Source of the DNA: Methylobacterium planeticum
Lineage (GTDB): Bacteria; Pseudomonadota; Alphaproteobacteria; Rhizobiales; Beijerinckiaceae
Length of the DNA stretch: 64,000 nt
NCBI RefSeq assembly: GCF_008806345.1
Contig: NZ_VZZJ01000023.1
Location: 1-64,000 of the forward strand
Reading direction: 5' to 3'
The notes under the pieces are model-generated. The model was not told the origin of the DNA, did no database searches, and worked only from the letters and a program-made list of their open reading frames with translations. Shown piece after piece: positions 25,463-32,931 of this stretch. The first letter of the stretch is position 1; each line of letters starts with the position of its first letter. The position numbers and the translations under genes were made by a program.

Positions 25463-27451
25463 GTGAGCGACCCCCGCCCGATCCCGCCCGATCCCGCCTT
25501 CCGCGATCGCCTCGCCCGCGTCGCCCGGCAGGAGCAATTCCTCACCGTGCTGTCGCGCGAGGACGCCCTGGCGCGCTTCCGCGCGGCGGTGCCCCATGCG
25601 AGCCTTCCGGCGGAATCGGTCGCGCTTTCCGAGGCCCTCGGCCGTGTGCTCGCCGAGGACATCGCCTCGCCGATCGACGTGCCGCCCTTCGACCGTTCCC
25701 TCGTCGACGGCTTCGCGATCCGCGCCGCCGACACCGAGGGCGCCGGCGAGGGAAGTCCCGTGCGCCTGACCTTGAATGCCGAGATCCTGGCCTGCGGCAC
25801 GCCGCCGTCCCTCGCGGTCGGCCCCGGCACCGCGACCCCGATCGCCACGGGCGGCGTCATCCCGCGCGGGGCCGACGCCGTCGTGATGGTGGAGCGGACG
25901 GAACTCGTCTCCGAGGAGCCGCCGACGATCGAGCTGGTGCGGGGAGCGGCGCCCGGCCAGTTCGTCGGCAGCGCCGGCGCCGACATGGCGCTCGGCGAGA
26001 CGGTGCTGCGGCGCGCGAGCCTGGTCACCGCCCGGGAGATCGGCATGCTGGCCGCCTGCGGCCTCGCGCGCGTGCCGGTGGTGCGCCGGCCCCGGGTCGC
26101 CGTGCTGTCGACCGGCGACGAGCTGGTGGCGCCGGGCGAGCCCCTGCGGCCCGCCGCCATCTACGATTCGAACGGGGCGATCGTCGCCGCCTCCGTCACC
26201 GAGAACGGCGGCGCCCCGGTGCCCCTCGGCATCGTGCCGGACGACGAGGCGGCCCTCGAGGCGGCGATCCGCGAAAGCCTCGGGGCCTGCGACCTCGTGG
26301 TCCTGTCCGGGGGCACCTCGAAGGGCGCCGGCGACGTCTCGCACCGGATCCTGTCGCGCCTCGGCGAGCCCGGCATCCTCGTCCACGGCGTCGCGCTCAA
26401 GCCCGGCAAGCCCCTCTGCCTCGCGGCAGCGGAGGGCAAGGCGATCGTGGTGCTGCCGGGCTTCCCGACCTCGGCGATGTTCACCTTCCACGAATTCGTG
26501 GTGCCGCTGATCCGGGCGCTCGCCGGCCTGCCCCCGCGCGAGGAGGCGACGGTTGCGGCGACCGTGCCGCAACGCCTCGCCTCGGAGCTCGGCCGCCTCG
26601 AATTCGTGATGGCCTCCCTAGCGCCGGGGCCGGACGGGCTCGTGGCCCTGCCCCTGCCGAAGGGCTCGGGCTCGGTCACGGCCTTCTCGCAGGCGGACGG
26701 CTTCTTCGCGGTGCCGGCGAACCGCGCCGGGCTCGAGGCGGGCGAGCGCGTCACCCTGACCCGCCTCGGCGCGGGGGTGAGGCCCCCCGACCTGACCATC
26801 GTGGGCAGCCACTGCCTCGGGCTCGACCGGCTGGTCGGGCGCCTCGCCGAGCGCGGCCTGCGGGCCCGCACCATCTGGGTCGGCTCGTCGGGCGGGCTCG
26901 CGGCCCTGAAGCGGGGCGAGTGCGACCTCGCGGCCATGCACCTCCTCGACCCGGCGAGCGGCACCTACAACGAGCCCTTCCTCAGCCCCGGCTTGCGCCT
27001 CGCGCCGGGCTGGCGCCGGATGCAGGGAATCGTCCATCGCCCCGGCGACCCGCGCTTCGCCGGCGTCTCCGCGCAGGCCGCGGTGCGGGCCGCACTCGCC
27101 GACCCGGATTCCGTCATGGTCAACCGCAACACCGGCTCGGGCACCCGCCTCCTCGTCGAGGGCCTGCTCGCGGGGGCCCGTCCGGCGGGCTACTGGAACC
27201 AGCCGCGCTCGCACAACGCGGTCGCGGCGGCGGTGGCGCAGGGCCGGGCCGACTGGGGCGTGGCGATCGAGAGCGTGGCCCGCGCCTACGGCCTCGGCTT
27301 CCTGCCCGTGACGCGCGAGCATTACGACCTCGCCTACCGGGAGGACCGGCGCGACGGCCCGGCGCTCGCCGCCTTCCTGGCGCTCCTCGACGAGCCCGAG
27401 ACCGGCCGGGACCTCGCCGCGCTCGGCTTCAGCCGCGACGGGGAGGCCTGA
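25463..27451 (+). CDS. MoeA fused to a C-terminal periplasmic-binding-like (PBP_like) domain
   Basis: A 662-residue fusion. Residues about 25-425 form a full MoeA (VPPFDRSLVDGFAIR, VLSTGDELVAPGEPL, LSGGTSKGAGDVSHR, KPGKP), which inserts metal into adenylylated molybdopterin. Residues about 435-640 form a PBP-like domain (TIVGSHCLGLDRLVGRLAER, NTGSGTRLLVEGLL, WNQPRSHNAVAAAVAQGRAD) related to molybdate/tungstate-binding modules. This would let the enzyme sense or hold oxyanion substrate. The start is GTG at 25463, 37 nt after the previous gene. The mobB ATG follows its stop directly. Confidence 0.87.
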   Translation: MSDPRPIPPDPAFRDRLARVARQEQFLTVLSREDALARFRAAVPHASLPAESVALSEALGRVLAEDIASPIDVPPFDRSLVDGFAIRAADTEGAGEGSPVRLTLNAEILACGTPPSLAVGPGTATPIATGGVIPRGADAVVMVERTELVSEEPPTIELVRGAAPGQFVGSAGADMALGETVLRRASLVTAREIGMLAACGLARVPVVRRPRVAVLSTGDELVAPGEPLRPAAIYDSNGAIVAASVTENGGAPVPLGIVPDDEAALEAAIRESLGACDLVVLSGGTSKGAGDVSHRILSRLGEPGILVHGVALKPGKPLCLAAAEGKAIVVLPGFPTSAMFTFHEFVVPLIRALAGLPPREEATVAATVPQRLASELGRLEFVMASLAPGPDGLVALPLPKGSGSVTAFSQADGFFAVPANRAGLEAGERVTLTRLGAGVRPPDLTIVGSHCLGLDRLVGRLAERGLRARTIWVGSSGGLAALKRGECDLAAMHLLDPASGTYNEPFLSPGLRLAPGWRRMQGIVHRPGDPRFAGVSAQAAVRAALADPDSVMVNRNTGSGTRLLVEGLLAGARPAGYWNQPRSHNAVAAAVAQGRADWGVAIESVARAYGLGFLPVTREHYDLAYREDRRDGPALAAFLALLDEPETGRDLAALGFSRDGEA

Positions 27452-28015
27452 ATGGAGCGGGACGCGGAGCGGCCCATGCGGGTCATCGGCCTCGCGGGCT
27501 GGAGCGGGGCGGGCAAGACCACCCTCCTCGCCAGGCTCATCCCGGCGCTGACCCGGCGCGGCCTCCGGGTCGCGACCCTGAAGCACGCCCACCACGAGTT
27601 CGAGATCGACCGGCCGGGCAAGGATTCCTTCGTCCACCGGGAGGCGGGCGCCGGCGAGGTGATTATCGCCTCCTCCCGGCGCTGGGCCCAGATCCACGAG
27701 CTCGGCGACAGGCCGGAGGCGAGCCTCGCGGACCTCCTGCGCCGCCTCAGCCCCTGCGACGTGGTGCTGGTCGAGGGCTTCAAGCGCCAGCCCCACCCGA
27801 AGCTCGAGGTGTTCCGCGCCGGCAACGGCCGGCCGCCGCTACATGGCGGGGACGACCGCATCGTCGCGGTGGCGAGCGACACGGGCTTCCCCGACGCGGG
27901 CGTCCCGGTGGTGGACCTCGACGATGTCGGGGCGATCGCCGATCTCGTGCTCGACCGGGCCGAGCCGATCACCGAGGTTCTGGAAAGGCTGGACCGGCAT
28001 GGCGCAGCTGACTGA
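27452..28015 (+). CDS. mobB: Molybdopterin-guanine dinucleotide biosynthesis adaptor MobB
   Basis: A 187-residue P-loop GTPase. The Walker A motif is GWSGAGKTT at residues 16-24, followed by the MobB-typical TLKHAHHEFEIDRPGKDS and VVLVEGFKRQPHPKLEVF. MobB assists MobA in forming the guanine dinucleotide form of the cofactor, which the formate dehydrogenase needs. The length is normal for the family. The ATG directly follows the upstream stop, and the 3' end overlaps the next moeA by 17 nt, so these genes are one operon. No mobA is present in the window. Confidence 0.92.
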   Translation: MERDAERPMRVIGLAGWSGAGKTTLLARLIPALTRRGLRVATLKHAHHEFEIDRPGKDSFVHREAGAGEVIIASSRRWAQIHELGDRPEASLADLLRRLSPCDVVLVEGFKRQPHPKLEVFRAGNGRPPLHGGDDRIVAVASDTGFPDAGVPVVDLDDVGAIADLVLDRAEPITEVLERLDRHGAAD

Positions 28016-29252
28016 CGATTGCTTCGCCTTCGGCGGCCCCCTGATGAGCGTCGAGGAGGCGGTCGCGCGCATCGGCGAGCGCCTGCCGACCCTCTCGGGG
28101 ACCGAGACCGTGCCCCTGGCCGAGGCCGACGGGCGCATCGCCGCAGCCGACCTGCGCGCCGCGATCGACCTGCCGCCCTTCATGAACTCGGCGGTGGACG
28201 GCTACGCCGTGCGCTTCGCCGACCTCGCGCAGGCCGGCGAGACGGTGCTGCCCCTGCGCGGGCGCCTCGCGGCCGGGGCCTCGGCCGAGGGGGTCGGGGC
28301 GGCGGGCGCGGCCGTGCGCATCTTCACCGGCGCGCCGATGCCGGGGGATGCCGACACGGTGTTCATGCAGGAGGACGTGCGCCTCGAAGGCGACCGGGTC
28401 GGCCTGCCGCCGGGCCTGAAGCGCGGCGCCAATTGCCGGCCGGCGGGCGAGGACCTGGCGCGCGGCGGCGTCGCGATCCCGGCGGGCCGGCGCCTGACCC
28501 CGCAGGACCTCGCGCTCGCCGCCGCCGTCGGCCTCGACGCCCTGCCGGTGCGCCGGCGCCTGCGCGTCGCCCTCTTCTCCACCGGCAACGAACTCGCCGA
28601 GCCCGGCGCCCCCTTGGGGCCGGGCGCGATCCACGATTCGAACCGGATCCTCATCGGGGCCCTGCTGCGCCGCCTCGGCGCCGAGGTCAGCGACCTCGGC
28701 ATCCTGCGCGACGATCCGGCGGCGCTCGGCGCGCGCCTGCCCGAGGCCGCCCGCAGCCACGATCTGATCCTGACCTCGGGGGGCGTCTCGACGGGCGAGG
28801 AGGACCACGTCAAGGCCGCGGTCGAGGCGGCCGGGACCCTGGTGTTCTGGCGCCTCGCGATCAAGCCGGGCCGGCCCGTCGCCATGGGGGTGATCGGAGG
28901 CACGCCCTTCATCGGGCTGCCGGGCAACCCCGTCGCCGTCTACGTGACGCTGCTCTTCGTGGTGCGGCCGATCCTGGCCCGCCTCGGCGGCGCCACCTAC
29001 GCCCCGCCCCTGCCCCAGCCCGTGCGGGCGGCCTTCCCCTACAGGAAGAAGACCGGCCGGCGCGAATACGTGCGCGTCAGCCTCCGCCGCGGCGCGGACG
29101 GCGCGCTCGAGGCCGTCAAGCACCCCCGCGACGGGGCTGGGGTGATCACCTCCCTCACCGAGAGCGACGGCCTGCTCGAACTCGCCGACGATGCCCGCGG
29201 CGTCAGCGCGGGCGACACCGTCGCGTTCTACCCGCACGCCCTGCTCTGGTGA
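27999..29252 (+). CDS. moeA: Molybdopterin molybdenumtransferase MoeA
   Basis: A 417-residue canonical MoeA. All hallmark motifs are present: PPFMNSAVDGYAV, PAGEDL, FSTGNELAEPG, GGVSTGEEDHVKAAV, the KPGRPVAMG proline motif and GLPGNPVAV. It catalyses metal insertion into molybdopterin-AMP in the cytoplasm. The ATG at 27999 lies inside the end of mobB (17-nt overlap). With the degenerate MoeA and the MoeA-PBP fusion it makes three MoeA-type genes in 5 kb, suggesting division of labour, for instance molybdenum versus tungsten insertion. Confidence 0.93.
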   Translation: MAQLTDDCFAFGGPLMSVEEAVARIGERLPTLSGTETVPLAEADGRIAAADLRAAIDLPPFMNSAVDGYAVRFADLAQAGETVLPLRGRLAAGASAEGVGAAGAAVRIFTGAPMPGDADTVFMQEDVRLEGDRVGLPPGLKRGANCRPAGEDLARGGVAIPAGRRLTPQDLALAAAVGLDALPVRRRLRVALFSTGNELAEPGAPLGPGAIHDSNRILIGALLRRLGAEVSDLGILRDDPAALGARLPEAARSHDLILTSGGVSTGEEDHVKAAVEAAGTLVFWRLAIKPGRPVAMGVIGGTPFIGLPGNPVAVYVTLLFVVRPILARLGGATYAPPLPQPVRAAFPYRKKTGRREYVRVSLRRGADGALEAVKHPRDGAGVITSLTESDGLLELADDARGVSAGDTVAFYPHALLW

Positions 29253-29289
29253 GGCGGGTCGGACGGACGCACGCGACGGCGCCCCGCCC

Positions 29290-30279
29290 TCACGCGACCG
29301 GCGCGTAGCCGGGCGTCCCGGGCAGTTCCGCCCCGACCCGCGCGACGAGGAGCGCCAGCGCCCGCGCGTCCGCGCCGAGGCGCGCGGCGAGGTAGTAGGT
29401 CTCCCGGCCCACCGGCAGGAAGGCGAGGCCGAAGCGGGCGGCCACCGCGCGGGTCCCCATGCCGACATCGGCGGCCCCCGAGGCGATGGTCGCCGCGACG
29501 GCCTGGTGCGTGAATTCCTCGGTCTCCGCGCCCCGGATCGCCTCGGGGCGGATCCCGGCCTCGGCGCAGAGGCGCTCGAACCAGAGGCGGGTGCCCGCCC
29601 CCCGCTGGCGGTTGACGAAGCGCGCGCCCGTGCGGACGATGTCGGCGATGCCGGCGAGCCCGAGCGGGTTGCCGGCCGCGCCCAGCAGCCCCTGCTCGCG
29701 CAGGAACAGCGGCCGCACGGCGAGCCCGGGATCTTCGAACACGGCGGCGAAGGGCGAGCCCGGCTCGGGCCGGTGCGCCCCGAAATGGAAGCCCGCGGCG
29801 TCGACCGAGCCCGCGGCGAGGCGCGACAGCGCCTCGGCGCTGCCCGCGATCGTCACGTCGAATTCGGGCCGCCCGGCCAGCGCCGCCGAGAGCAGGGTGT
29901 CGTGGCTGACGGCGACGCGCAGGCGGGCGGCCTCGGGGGTCAGCAGCGCGGCGAGGCGCGCCGCGAGCCGCGCCTCGCTTGCGGCCAGCACCGGCGCGCA
30001 GGCTCCGAAAGCCTCGGCGAGCGCCGCGCGCAAATCCTCGCCGAACGGCGTCAGGGCCGAGCCGTGCCCCTTCGTCTTGATCGCCACCGGGCGCCCGAGG
30101 GTCGCCTCCAGGGCCGCGATCCGGCCCCAGGCGGAGCGGTAGGAGACGCCGAGGCCGCGCGCCGCCGCCTGGACCGAGCGCTCCCGCGCCACGGCGTCGA
30201 GGAGCGCGAGGGCCGGTTCGAGGGCGATGTCGCGCTCAGACCGACGCAGCCGGCCGGCGAGGGTGAGGGAAAGCTTCAT
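29290..30279 (-). CDS. ModE-type HTH regulator with PBP-like sensor domain
   Basis: A 329-residue regulator. Residues about 20-85 resemble the ModE DNA-binding domain (LLDAVARERSVQAAARGLGV, SYRSAWGRIAALEATLGRPV, LTPFGEDL). The remaining 230 residues form a PBP-like oxyanion-binding domain (RLRVAVSHDTLL, RQRGAGTRLWFERL, THQAVAATIASGAADVGMGT) in place of the Mop/TOBE domains of classical ModE. It is divergent to the tupBCA operon and overlaps a near-perfect palindrome at its start codon, so it probably regulates itself and tungstate uptake in response to bound tungstate or molybdate. The specificity is inferred from context. Confidence 0.85.
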   Translation of the reverse strand: MKLSLTLAGRLRRSERDIALEPALALLDAVARERSVQAAARGLGVSYRSAWGRIAALEATLGRPVAIKTKGHGSALTPFGEDLRAALAEAFGACAPVLAASEARLAARLAALLTPEAARLRVAVSHDTLLSAALAGRPEFDVTIAGSAEALSRLAAGSVDAAGFHFGAHRPEPGSPFAAVFEDPGLAVRPLFLREQGLLGAAGNPLGLAGIADIVRTGARFVNRQRGAGTRLWFERLCAEAGIRPEAIRGAETEEFTHQAVAATIASGAADVGMGTRAVAARFGLAFLPVGRETYYLAARLGADARALALLVARVGAELPGTPGYAPVA

Positions 30280-30297
30280 AGGCAAGGGCTTTCCTAT
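30278..30297. promoter_or_regulatory. Near-perfect 20-bp operator palindrome between the ModE-type regulator and tupB
   Basis: The sequence has the form ATAGGnAAGnnCTTnCCTAT, 16 of 20 positions being symmetric. It covers the regulator's start codon and lies 85 nt upstream of tupB. AT-rich arms in a GC-rich region and the location between divergent genes make it the likely binding site of the adjacent regulator. It does not look like the E. coli ModE box. Confidence 0.55.
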
Positions 30298-30382
30298 TGA
30301 AATGCCGATGCCCGCGATATCATGAGCAACGGTCCGGCGCAGCCGCGCCCGGGCCCGGAGCGAAGGCCGAGTTCGAGCACGC

Positions 30383-31078
30383 ATGGTCGAGACCCTGGCG
30401 GAGAGCGTCGCGCGGCTGGCGAGCCTCGACCGGGAGGTCGTGGCCATCGCCTGGCTGTCGCTGCGCGTCAGCCTGACCGCGGTGCTCGTCGGCGCGCTCG
30501 CGGGCATCCCGCTCGGGGCCCTGGTGGCGGTGGTGCGCTTCCCCGGGCGGCAGGCGCTCGTCGGCCTGCTCAATGCCAGCATGGGCCTGCCGCCGGTGAT
30601 CGTCGGCCTCGTGATCTACCTGCTCCTGTCCCGCTCCGGCCCCCTCGGGCCCCTGGGCCTTCTCTTCACCCCCGCCGCCATGGTGGCGGCCCAGAGCGTG
30701 CTGGTGACGCCCCTGATCGCCGCCCTGACCCGGCAGATCGTGGCCGATGCCGAGGCCCATCTCGGCGACCAGCTCCGCTCGCTGCGCCTGCCGCCCTGGC
30801 GCCGGGCCGGCCTCCTCGTCTTCGACGTGCGCTTCTCCCTCGTCACCGCGATCCTGGCCGCCTTCGGCCGCGCCATCTCGGAGATCGGCGCCGTGCTGGT
30901 GGTCGGCGGCAACATCGACGGCTTCACCCGCACGATGACGACCGCGATCTCGCTGGAGACCCAAAAGGGCGACCTCGCCCTGGCGCTCGCCCTCGGACTC
31001 GTGCTGATCGGCCTCGTGCTCCTGGTGAACGCCGCCGCCACCATCCTGAGGGCCTACGCGGTGCGGGCCTACGGATGA
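30383..31078 (+). CDS. tupB: Tungstate ABC transporter permease TupB
   Basis: A 231-residue inner-membrane permease with about five hydrophobic segments. The family-typical LNASMGLPPVIVGLVIYLLL segment and the C-terminal ISLETQKGDLALALALGLVL identify it as the TupB group. The EAA-type loop is EAHLGDQLRSLRLPPWRRAG. The ATG at 30383 follows the regulator-tup intergenic region, and the stop overlaps tupC by 4 nt (ATGA). The pairing with a TupA-type binding protein supports tungstate over molybdate. Confidence 0.9.
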   Translation: MVETLAESVARLASLDREVVAIAWLSLRVSLTAVLVGALAGIPLGALVAVVRFPGRQALVGLLNASMGLPPVIVGLVIYLLLSRSGPLGPLGLLFTPAAMVAAQSVLVTPLIAALTRQIVADAEAHLGDQLRSLRLPPWRRAGLLVFDVRFSLVTAILAAFGRAISEIGAVLVVGGNIDGFTRTMTTAISLETQKGDLALALALGLVLIGLVLLVNAAATILRAYAVRAYG

Positions 31079-31854
31079 GCGCCGCCATTCCTCCGAACCC
31101 CTCCCTGCCCCCGAACCCCTCCCTGCCCCCGAACCCGTCCCTGCCCCTGCGCCTCGACGGCCTGGTCTACCGGGCCGGCCCGAAGACCATCATCGACGGC
31201 CTCGACGCCACCATCGCGGCCCCCGGCATCACGGCGCTGATCGGCCCCAACGGGGCGGGCAAGAGCGTGACCCTGCGGCTGATCGACGGGCTCCTGCGTC
31301 CGGATGCGGGCACGGTCCGCATCGGCGAGGGCGCCCCGGTGCGCCGCGCCTTCCTGTTCCAGCGCCCGGCGCTCCTGCGGGCGAGCGCGGCCCGCAACGT
31401 CGCGCTCGCCCTCGCGCCCCTCGGCCTCGAACGGCGCGAGCGGGCGGCCAGGACGCGGGCCGCCCTCGCCCGCGTCGGCCTCCTCGACCGGGCGGACGAC
31501 CCGGCGACCCGCTTCTCCGGGGGCGAGCAACAGCGCCTCGCCCTGGCCCGGGCCCTCGTCGGCGAGCCACAGCTCCTCCTCCTCGACGAGCCCACCGCCA
31601 GCCTCGACCCCGCCGCCACCGAACGCATCGAGGCAGTGGTGGCCGAGATCGCCCGGGGCGGCACCAAGGTGATCCTCGTCTCCCACAATCTCGGTCAGGT
31701 CGCGCGGCTCGCCGACGACGTGGTCGTGCTGGCGCGGGGCCGCGCCGTCGAGCACGGCCCCATGGCCCAGGTCGTCTTCCAGCCGAAAACCGCGCAAGCC
31801 CGCGCCTATCTCAAGGGAGAACTCCCATGGACCGCCTACGCCGCAGCCTCCTGA
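31075..31854 (+). CDS. tupC: Tungstate ABC transporter ATP-binding protein TupC
   Basis: A 259-residue ABC ATPase. Walker A is GPNGAGKS (near residue 58), the signature is FSGGEQQRLALARAL and Walker B is LLLLDEPTASLDP. The extreme N-terminus is unusual: a Pro/Asn/Ser-rich leader made of a three-fold 18-nt repeat (31093-31146) precedes the domain. The ATG at 31075 is coupled to the tupB stop. The 3' end overlaps tupA by 28 nt. It powers uptake through TupB. Confidence 0.9.
   Translation: MSAAIPPNPSLPPNPSLPPNPSLPLRLDGLVYRAGPKTIIDGLDATIAAPGITALIGPNGAGKSVTLRLIDGLLRPDAGTVRIGEGAPVRRAFLFQRPALLRASAARNVALALAPLGLERRERAARTRAALARVGLLDRADDPATRFSGGEQQRLALARALVGEPQLLLLDEPTASLDPAATERIEAVVAEIARGGTKVILVSHNLGQVARLADDVVVLARGRAVEHGPMAQVVFQPKTAQARAYLKGELPWTAYAAAS
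31093..31146 (+). repeat. Three tandem 18-bp units in the tupC N-terminal coding region
   Basis: The unit CCGAACCCCTCCCTGCCC is present three times end to end; only the third copy differs, by one base. Each unit encodes six residues (PNPSLP). Copy number could change by slippage without altering the frame. Confidence 0.9.
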
Positions 31855-32660
31855 GCCTCGCGCTCTCCGCCGCGATCCTCGGGCCGGTGGCCGCCCGCGC
31901 CGAGCCCGCCGCCATCACGGTGGCGTCGACCACCTCGACCGAGCAATCGGGCCTGTTCAAGTATCTGCTGCCGAAGTTCACCGAGAAGACCGGCATCGCC
32001 GTGAAGGTCGTGGCGCTCGGCACCGGCCAGGCCCTCGATGTCGGGCGCCGGGGCGATGCCGACGTGGTCTTCGTCCACGACAAGGCGGCGGAGGAGACGT
32101 TCCTGGCCGAGGGCGCGGGGGTGAAGCGCCACGAGGTGATGTACAACGACTTCGTCGTCGTCGGGCCGAAGGCCGACCCGGCCGGGGCGGCGGGCGGCGA
32201 AGTCACCCAGGCCCTGCGCAGGATCGCCGACGCCAGGGCGCCCTTCGTCTCGCGGGGCGACCGCTCCGGCACGCACGCGGCGGAATTGCGCTACTGGAAG
32301 GATGCGGGCCTCGACCTCGCCGCCATCAGGGGCGACTGGTACAAGGATGTCGGCCAGGGCATGGGACCGGCGCTCAACACGGCGTCCGCCACCAACGCCT
32401 ACCTGCTGAGCGACCGCGGCACCTGGCTCTCCTTCAGGAACCGCGGCGACCTCGCCGTGCTGGTCCAGGGCGACAAGCGCCTGTTCAACCAGTACGGCGT
32501 GATGCTGGTGAACCCCGGGAAGCACCCGCAGGTGAAGGCGAAGGAGGGGCAGGCCTTCATCGACTGGCTGATCTCCCCCGAGGGCCAGCGCGACATCGCG
32601 GGCTACCGGATCGAGGGCGAGCAGCTGTTCTTCCCGAATGCCGGGGCCGGCAAGTCCTGA
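31827..32660 (+). CDS. tupA: Tungstate ABC transporter substrate-binding protein TupA
   Basis: A 277-residue periplasmic binding protein. A signal peptide (residues 1-26, ending AARAEP) precedes the TupA signature VASTTSTEQSGLFKYLLPKF, followed by DADVVFVHDKAAEETFLAEG and FVSRGDRSGTHAAELRYWK. The TTST oxyanion loop and the overall pattern match TupA rather than ModA. It delivers tungstate to TupBC. The start lies within the tupC 3' end (28-nt overlap). The tungstate is probably for the formate dehydrogenase encoded nearby, though other W/Mo enzymes may exist outside the window. Confidence 0.92.
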   Translation: MDRLRRSLLSLALSAAILGPVAARAEPAAITVASTTSTEQSGLFKYLLPKFTEKTGIAVKVVALGTGQALDVGRRGDADVVFVHDKAAEETFLAEGAGVKRHEVMYNDFVVVGPKADPAGAAGGEVTQALRRIADARAPFVSRGDRSGTHAAELRYWKDAGLDLAAIRGDWYKDVGQGMGPALNTASATNAYLLSDRGTWLSFRNRGDLAVLVQGDKRLFNQYGVMLVNPGKHPQVKAKEGQAFIDWLISPEGQRDIAGYRIEGEQLFFPNAGAGKS

Positions 32661-32855
32661 GACGCCCGGCCGCCACAGCTTCGAGTTGAAAAGAGGGCGG
32701 ATATTGTCAGCCATCGTTGACACGGGCCCTTGCGGTCGCGTGCGAACCGGCTAGCCTCTCCGCATCGGCCGCTCGACACGTCTCGCAGGTAGATCTCCAC
32801 GCCTCAGATCTCGAAAGCCTCGGATTCCGGATTATTTTCGCAGGACGACGCGCTC

Positions 32856-32871
32856 TGGCCTGTCTCCTGCA
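32856..32871 (+). promoter_or_regulatory. Candidate sigma-54 promoter upstream of the dicarboxylate symporter
   Basis: TGGCCTGTCTCCTGCA has GG and GC spaced by exactly 10 nt and matches TGGC...TGCA of the -24/-12 consensus. It ends about 60 nt before the symporter ATG. dctA genes in rhizobia are classically RpoN-dependent. No DctD-type enhancer was identified upstream. Confidence 0.45.
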
Positions 32872-32931
32872 AGCGTGATCCGAGGCACCTGCAATCAGCG
32901 CGCGTCTCGACTGTGCCAGTGGGAGATCTCG

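Noticed and set aside
32717..32722. TTGACA hexamer in the tupA-symporter gap
   Set aside because: No -10 element lies at a normal distance; the sigma-54 candidate further downstream is better supported.
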